From positions 1 through 8,540 of the forward strand of contig JASHTR010000355.1 in NCBI GenBank assembly GCA_030040455.1: 8,540 nt of DNA, read 5' to 3'. Numbering within the stretch: position 1 is the stretch's first letter; every line of letters begins with the position of its first letter. The DNA comes from Terriglobia bacterium. GTDB lineage: Bacteria; Acidobacteriota; Terriglobia; UBA7540. Both the position numbers and the translations under genes were made by a program. Shown here piece after piece: positions 4,078-8,540 of this stretch. The notes under the pieces were generated by a model. The model saw only the letters and a list, made by a program, of their open reading frames with translations, did not search any database and was not told where the DNA came from.

Positions 4078-7000
4078 ATGCCGCAAGTCTCGCAATACTG
4101 GCCTTCTGATTTTTGGCCCGACATCAATGCCACGCTCGCTTGGCTGCTGGCGCGGCCCAGCGGCCAGATCGGGAACTGGCTGGCCAACGCGCTCTACACG
4201 CAGGGCGCAACCACGCTGCCCGAAACTCCTGCCGCGACCTCGGGCCTCGTTGAATGCGGCCTCAGCTCGCAGACGAACTTCGAGACGGGCGTGAGCGCGA
4301 GTGGCGCGCAAGGCTCGCCTTTCCTGCAGCAGCAAATCGAAAACATCACGCTGGCGCTTCCTCCGGGGCTTTATGCCGACAACCAGCTGGGCCCCGACGG
4401 CTATCCCATCAACGAAAGCCCGCAGGCGCTCCCGTGGGGCCAGCTTCTGTGCAACGGCTATGCCGTGACCAGTGAGATGATTTCGGCCATCAACTACGAG
4501 CTTTACGATCCCAGCCACACTTCGATCATCACGCCGGGAAACCCGCAGATTGGCGGGATCATCTCGAAGTGGCAAGCGGGCGCGGTCTACAGCTTCGGGC
4601 AAATCATCGTGGACGGCAACGGCAACACCGAGATGGCGCTGGTGACGGGACAAACGTGCGCGAGCGGCCTGGGCAACTGCAACGGTCAGCCTCCCAACTG
4701 GCCCACCACGCTGGGCGCGCTGACGGGCGACTACGAGCAAGTGTGGAAGCTGATCGCGCTCGGCTACCAGCCCGGCTATCTCGCGCTTGGCTACTGCTTC
4801 AACCTGCTGCAGCCGCTCAACTATTACCGCGTGGACCTCTTCTCGCTCACCGATGAGTTCTACTATCAAGGCTCTTCAACGCTCTATCAAACGGCCCTGG
4901 GCGGCGACGCACTGGAAGGCGCGGCGACGTTCAGCGTGGCGAACGTCCGTGCGGGAGTCGTGTTTGCCGCACTTTATCCGGCCAGCGTGGCCGCGCCCGC
5001 GAGCGGCTGGAGCGGAGCCACGATTCCTGCGGGCTGGCTCGCGCACACCAACATGGGGATTGGCTACAAACTCTCCGGCTACAAAGCGCAAGTCTACGTG
5101 AAGACGGACATCGAGTATTTGCAGGAAGACAACATCCCGATCCTGGTGCAGAGCGATGAGTTCCACGCGCGGGTAGGATCGAGCGTGCAGCCGACGGCGG
5201 GGACGCCCACCGTGCACATTCTTTACGACGATCCGGTTGCGGGCTGGACGCAGGTGTATAGCTCGCTTCAAACGCTCTCCGCGTATCAGAGCCTGCCCCG
5301 CTCGTTTGACGTGCCGACGAGCGATCCGCTCTATCTTCCCGATCCGACGGTGACGGAAGGCGCAGTACTTCAGGATCGCTGCTTCATTTACGATGCCGCG
5401 CTCGCCATCATCGCCTATTGCGGAGCCAACAACTTTGCGATGGCGGAGAAGATCATCGCACAATTGAATGTCTTTCTCGATAATCCCGGCTATCTCGCCA
5501 CCAAAGTGCTCGAAAACGGCGAAGACAATAATTCTGCGTCGCGCTGGACGAAATCGAATTCAGCAGACTCAGTGACCGACGTGAACGACCCGACGGAGCC
5601 GCCGTATGGGACCGGGCTGGTAGTGGACTTCCATGCCACTACCGCCAACGATTCGTTCACTTACAGCGGCTCCGGCTTTCCGGACACCACCGACACGCAG
5701 CTCGAGTTCGAGCACAAAGAATCGAGTGCTGTGGGCTTTGTGTTCGACGTGAGCGTGACGACCGCCAGCGGCAAAGTGACGGACATTGAAGTGACGAGCG
5801 CGGCGGCAGCGCCGGCATCGCTTTTCGGGACCGTCATCACCGTTGCCGTCGGGCCGGGCTCAGGCTTCTATCGCACGCAGCTTTTGAATCTGCAATCTCT
5901 GATTTCTGATTTAGCAGGCGATACGCTCGCTTCGATTGCCGGCTTCAAAGTGACGCTGACGGCTGCGGGCGATCTCTATTTTGACAACTTCAGCGTGGGC
6001 GGCTTGCAGCCCGCGAATTCACTCTCTTTTTCTTACGACGTTTACAACGGAGCCATCGATCAGGCCTACATTCGCACCGGCGCGATGGCGTGGGTGTGCT
6101 ACGCCTATTGCGTTTACATGCAAATGTCGCTCGACTTTTCGAGCGCGCTCTACTTGCAGCGCATGTTCAATTTTCTGCTGACGCTGCAATCGACCGCGAA
6201 CGACCTCACGAAGGGCCTTTTCTATCTCGGCTGGGGCGAATATATCGATCCCGGCTATCAGTGGGTTCCCGGCGAGGAATTGAGCGTTTCCGCCGAGCAC
6301 AATATCGACATGTGGTTTGCGTGCTCGCGCGCTGCGCTGACGCTGCCCGTAGCCGCGACCACGCTGCTCGCGACCGACGAGATCACGGGCGCCGAGGCCA
6401 CGTCGCTCAACGCGACCGCGACCAAGCTTGCCAGCATTGCCACGACAATTGCCACGCAGATGGTAGCGAATCTTTATATCGCGCCTGCGGGCAGCGTGCC
6501 GGGGCATTTCGCGCAGGGCGCCTCGAGCGCGGGACTGGACACGAGCGAGGCGCTCGATTGCAGCGGCGCGTGGGGCGCGCTATTCGCGGACGCGATTGGC
6601 CGCGACGACATTGCGCTTCAATGCCTGGAATTCGTCTACGAAAACTTTCTGCTGACGAACCAGGAAATCCTCGAATCTTCAGCCTCCAATTCTTTCAACG
6701 AGACTTACGAGCAACTCACGCCGTTCAGCGGCTTTCAGCCCTATAACGACAGTGCGGGCGGGTATACCAACGCTCCCGCTTCGGTGTGGCAGGAAGGCAC
6801 CTGGAGCGTGATTCTGGCGCTGCTGCGGCTCTATAACATCTCGGGTCTCGCAGCTTATTTTACGGAACTCGGCACGAGCCTGGACGCCGTGCTCGGATCG
6901 CTGATTGCGGGGCAAGTGACGGTGCTTTCAACCACGGGCAATGGGTCGCTCCTGGGCTACTCGCTCGCCTATCGCGACTTGCCCTATGAGTTTGAAGTGT

Positions 7001-8523
7001 GGCCGATGCTCGCGCCGACGGCGTGGATGTGGATTGTGGCGACGAATCCGTCGCTGCTGCTGACGGTGGCGAGCCAGCCTGCCGTCTTGCCCTACCTCAT
7101 CATTCCCAACGGACAGAACCAGAGCGTGCGCGACGTGGATGGCGCAAGCTCGGTGGGACAGTTTACCGTGGAGTCGATCGATCCGAGCGGCGCGCTGAAG
7201 GCGCTGGCGGCGCAGGCCAATCTGTTAGGGCAGGTGGCGCAGTTGACGATGGGATTTCCCGGGCAGGCAGTGGGCGATTTCGTTCCGCTGCATACGGTAC
7301 AGATCGCGCAGGTGGGATTTGACACGCGAGGGCGCGTGCAAATCCAGTGTGGCGACTTGCAGCGATTCTTTACCGGCGCGGTCTTGTGGGCGAATGGCGG
7401 TCCGGGCGAGTATCTGCCCGGCAACCCGACAACGCCACAGCCGATTGGCCCTTCCTGGCTGCCAAATAATTTCCAGTGTAGCGACTCGAATCCGCGCTGG
7501 GTGAGCGGCAATCCGCTCGATATCTATCTTGCGGCCATGCAAAACGAGTTGGGCGTGGGTCAGAATCCGGCGCTGGTGCCGGAGCTGGGGCAAGCAGGAA
7601 ACGTTGAAGGCCTCGCAACCGCGAATCCCTTCTGGCAGCAGTATATTCCCGGCGAGCCGGACACGCTGATCAATCCCAATCAATATCTGGACGTGGCGAC
7701 GATTCTTGCGCTGCGCGATGGGATGTTTTCGGGCGACTGGTTTGAGTTTAAGATCACGTCGCCCGTGTCGGCCAAAGGCTGGCTCGAAGACTATATTCTG
7801 AAGCCGCTCGGCCTCGTGACGATTGTTCCCTCGACCGGGGTGCTCTCGCTGAAGGCGATGAAGAACGCAGCATCGCAGTCGCCAGTGTTTTCATTCACGC
7901 AGAAGAACGTGATTGGTATCCCGCAGGTTTCGCGCGAGCCGCTGATTAACGCGCTGACCTCGCGCTTCGACGTGAACGATTCGCTGCAAACCACGGCGGC
8001 GCGCGCTTATAACAATCAAGTGACTTACGAGCAGCAGACTTCGATTTATCAGTTTCGACGCATTGCCACGCAGCAGGTGGAAGCCACGGGAATGCGGAGC
8101 GCGCGCGGAGCCTATTTGCGCAGCTTTTTGCTTGCGGATCGCACGTTTCGCCGCTACGCCTTCGAGACGCCTCACTACCAGGTGAAGGCGTTTCTCTCGA
8201 GCCTGATCGCTGAAATCGGAGACTATGTTGCGCTGACCCATCCCTTGATTCCTGACCTCAAGAGCGGGTTGGTGGGCATCACCAACGTGCTTTGCGAAGT
8301 GGTGGGACGGCAGACGAATTACGCGAAGGGCACGATCACCTTTGACCTTTTTGACACGCGATTTATGCAGTTGACGACGCCTTATGAGATCGCCCCGCTC
8401 GCCGACAGCATTCCCGCGTGGGGTGAAGCCACTCCAGCCGAGCGCGAGCAATATATGTTCATTTCGAGCGCGGCCACGGGAGGCGAAAATCCCGATGGCT
8501 CGCCGGGAAACACGATCTTTTGA
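4078..8523 (+). CDS. Giant tail tip protein: glycosidase-like domain fused to tail hub
   Basis: A 1481-residue protein without signal peptide or membrane segments, as expected for a virion protein. Layout: residues 1-160 unrecognised; 165-230 an aromatic small binding-domain motif; about 300-430 mostly beta; 433-479 and 650-1000 an (alpha/alpha)6 six-hairpin glycosidase-like domain; 480-641 a beta-sandwich insert; 1005-1481 a tail hub/tip domain. I infer an adhesin-depolymerase at the tail tip that cuts a surface glycan, with the hub part closing the tube and anchoring the enzyme. AGG at 4065-4067 lies 10 bases before the ATG, a weak ribosome site. It is far longer than ordinary hub proteins, and the fusion is in one uninterrupted frame. 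The catalytic assignment rests on motifs only; the domain could be an inactive glycan-binding toroid. Confidence 0.7.
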   Translation: MPQVSQYWPSDFWPDINATLAWLLARPSGQIGNWLANALYTQGATTLPETPAATSGLVECGLSSQTNFETGVSASGAQGSPFLQQQIENITLALPPGLYADNQLGPDGYPINESPQALPWGQLLCNGYAVTSEMISAINYELYDPSHTSIITPGNPQIGGIISKWQAGAVYSFGQIIVDGNGNTEMALVTGQTCASGLGNCNGQPPNWPTTLGALTGDYEQVWKLIALGYQPGYLALGYCFNLLQPLNYYRVDLFSLTDEFYYQGSSTLYQTALGGDALEGAATFSVANVRAGVVFAALYPASVAAPASGWSGATIPAGWLAHTNMGIGYKLSGYKAQVYVKTDIEYLQEDNIPILVQSDEFHARVGSSVQPTAGTPTVHILYDDPVAGWTQVYSSLQTLSAYQSLPRSFDVPTSDPLYLPDPTVTEGAVLQDRCFIYDAALAIIAYCGANNFAMAEKIIAQLNVFLDNPGYLATKVLENGEDNNSASRWTKSNSADSVTDVNDPTEPPYGTGLVVDFHATTANDSFTYSGSGFPDTTDTQLEFEHKESSAVGFVFDVSVTTASGKVTDIEVTSAAAAPASLFGTVITVAVGPGSGFYRTQLLNLQSLISDLAGDTLASIAGFKVTLTAAGDLYFDNFSVGGLQPANSLSFSYDVYNGAIDQAYIRTGAMAWVCYAYCVYMQMSLDFSSALYLQRMFNFLLTLQSTANDLTKGLFYLGWGEYIDPGYQWVPGEELSVSAEHNIDMWFACSRAALTLPVAATTLLATDEITGAEATSLNATATKLASIATTIATQMVANLYIAPAGSVPGHFAQGASSAGLDTSEALDCSGAWGALFADAIGRDDIALQCLEFVYENFLLTNQEILESSASNSFNETYEQLTPFSGFQPYNDSAGGYTNAPASVWQEGTWSVILALLRLYNISGLAAYFTELGTSLDAVLGSLIAGQVTVLSTTGNGSLLGYSLAYRDLPYEFEVWPMLAPTAWMWIVATNPSLLLTVASQPAVLPYLIIPNGQNQSVRDVDGASSVGQFTVESIDPSGALKALAAQANLLGQVAQLTMGFPGQAVGDFVPLHTVQIAQVGFDTRGRVQIQCGDLQRFFTGAVLWANGGPGEYLPGNPTTPQPIGPSWLPNNFQCSDSNPRWVSGNPLDIYLAAMQNELGVGQNPALVPELGQAGNVEGLATANPFWQQYIPGEPDTLINPNQYLDVATILALRDGMFSGDWFEFKITSPVSAKGWLEDYILKPLGLVTIVPSTGVLSLKAMKNAASQSPVFSFTQKNVIGIPQVSREPLINALTSRFDVNDSLQTTAARAYNNQVTYEQQTSIYQFRRIATQQVEATGMRSARGAYLRSFLLADRTFRRYAFETPHYQVKAFLSSLIAEIGDYVALTHPLIPDLKSGLVGITNVLCEVVGRQTNYAKGTITFDLFDTRFMQLTTPYEIAPLADSIPAWGEATPAEREQYMFISSAATGGENPDGSPGNTIF
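4570..4767 (+). other. Aromatic carbohydrate-binding-like module (residues 165-230)
   Basis: The pattern W-x-A-x-x-x-Y-x-x-G-x-I-I-x-D-x-N-G-N-x-x ... T-G-x-T ... P-x-W-P-T-T-x-G ... D-x-x-x-V-W-K-L (starting at W165, NGN near 181-183, W223) is one I associate with small modules repeated in phage tail and secreted carbohydrate-active proteins. Only one copy is present here. Binding a surface glycan is inference. Confidence 0.5.
5515..6000 (+). other. Beta-sandwich insert in the glycosidase-like domain (residues 480-641)
   Basis: Between the first helix pair and the rest of the toroid, the sequence switches to Ser/Thr/Val-rich beta strands starting near NGEDNNSASRWTKS (480 on) and closing with LYFDNFSVGG (633-642). 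A terminal Y-(F/I)-D-N-(F/I) strand is typical of galactose-binding-like jelly rolls (CBM-like). It probably is a glycan-binding module looped out of the enzyme domain. Confidence 0.5.
5890..5917 (+). repeat. Heptad repeat inside the tip gene
   Basis: CTGCAAT, CTCTGAT, TTCTGAT and TTAGCAG run in a 7-base rhythm; the reverse complement (ATCAGAA, ATCAGAG, ATTGCAG) matches the NNNAGAA repeat type at 3261-3288. It is read in frame as LQSLISDLAG within the beta insert. It may be a short repeat absorbed into coding sequence, or chance. Confidence 0.35.
7090..8520 (+). other. Tail hub/tip domain (residues 1005-1481)
   Basis: Begins LPYLIIPNGQNQSVRDVDGA and continues GQFTVESIDPSGALKALAAQ, VAQLTMGFPGQAV and FVPLHTVQIAQVGFDTRGRV. 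These are hallmarks of a phage tail hub: a beta strand with a DxDG turn, a 'divide by element' strand, then the G-x-P motif preceding a second barrel. Later parts (GWLEDYILKPLGL near 1234; EIGDYVALTHPLIPDL near 1379) resemble the C-terminal barrel strands of hub proteins. This part would close the tube and contact the distal tail ring. A separate hub gene is not seen in the window. Confidence 0.55.
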
Positions 8524-8540
8524 ACGGCAGTGACGAGAGA

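Larger units (their letters stand above)
5374..7077 (+). other. (alpha/alpha)6 glycosidase-like domain (residues 433-1000)
   Basis: Key motifs: DRCFIYDAALAIIAYCG (433-449), the typical first helix where a substrate-side YD pair sits; RTGAMAWVCYAY (666-677); LSVSAEHNIDMWFAC with E740, H741, D744; ALDCSGAWGALFAD near D827; VWQEGTWSVILALLRLY with E906; and PTAWMWIVA at the end. The SxEHNID and W-x-EGT pairs are hallmarks I associate with six-hairpin glycosidase-like proteins of the cellobiose-phosphorylase/GH superfamily. E740 and E906 are the candidate acidic catalytic residues. The substrate cannot be read from the sequence. Confidence 0.55.

Noticed and set aside
4015..4869. 284-codon open frame on the minus strand
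   Set aside because: It lies antisense to the tip gene, begins in the heptad repeat on its C-terminal side (reads QQSAVSRQL), is Arg/Ala-rich and has no recognisable domain: a GC-rich shadow.

Overview
The window reads as the tail-assembly part of a siphovirus-like prophage (or related phage-derived particle) in a GC-rich bacterium. All convincing large genes lie on the + strand in canonical tail order: the end of a tail terminator/completion-like gene (3-506), the tail tube (518-1447), a tail assembly chaperone with a probable frameshifted second half (1871-2383 plus 2241-2453), a very short tape measure (2465-3253), a distal-tail-like protein (3361-3744), a 60-residue protein resembling the start of a tail hub (3798-3980) and a 1481-residue tip protein (4078-8523). 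No sheath or baseplate-wedge gene is visible, which argues for a long non-contractile tail. The host is probably an Acidobacteriota member. I infer this from the gene-to-gene heptad repeats (TCAGCNN ... NNGCTGA), a repeat style I associate with that phylum, and I cannot confirm it without a search.

Three parts depart from an ordinary tail operon. First, the chaperone gene continues in a second frame (+1 or -2) just after a perfect 11-bp inverted repeat whose loop carries AGGAGGT. This looks like a programmed frameshift site of the lambda G/GT type, but in an uncommon direction. Second, the hub seems to have been rebuilt. Residues about 1005-1481 of the giant protein look like the body of a tail hub, the 60-residue gene upstream looks like the missing hub N-terminus, and between them sit a new start codon and about 1000 residues. 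Those residues include an (alpha/alpha)6 'six-hairpin' glycosidase-like domain with SAEHNID and WQEGT motifs, split by a beta-sandwich insert. The particle may therefore carry a cell-surface polysaccharide-acting enzyme fused to its tip. Third, four gaps between tail genes are filled by heptad-phased imperfect palindromes centred on (or near) AAGCTT, two of which run right up to the next start codon and leave no visible Shine-Dalgarno sequence.

Between tail tube and chaperone, 1542-1870 holds an orphan start codon with a good ribosome site and a small two-helix membrane-protein ORF on the opposite strand. This looks like a moron-type insertion that displaced the beginning of a tail gene. No tRNA, rRNA, CRISPR array, transposase or integrase is visible. 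Phage functions are assigned from remembered family patterns and gene order, not from database searches.
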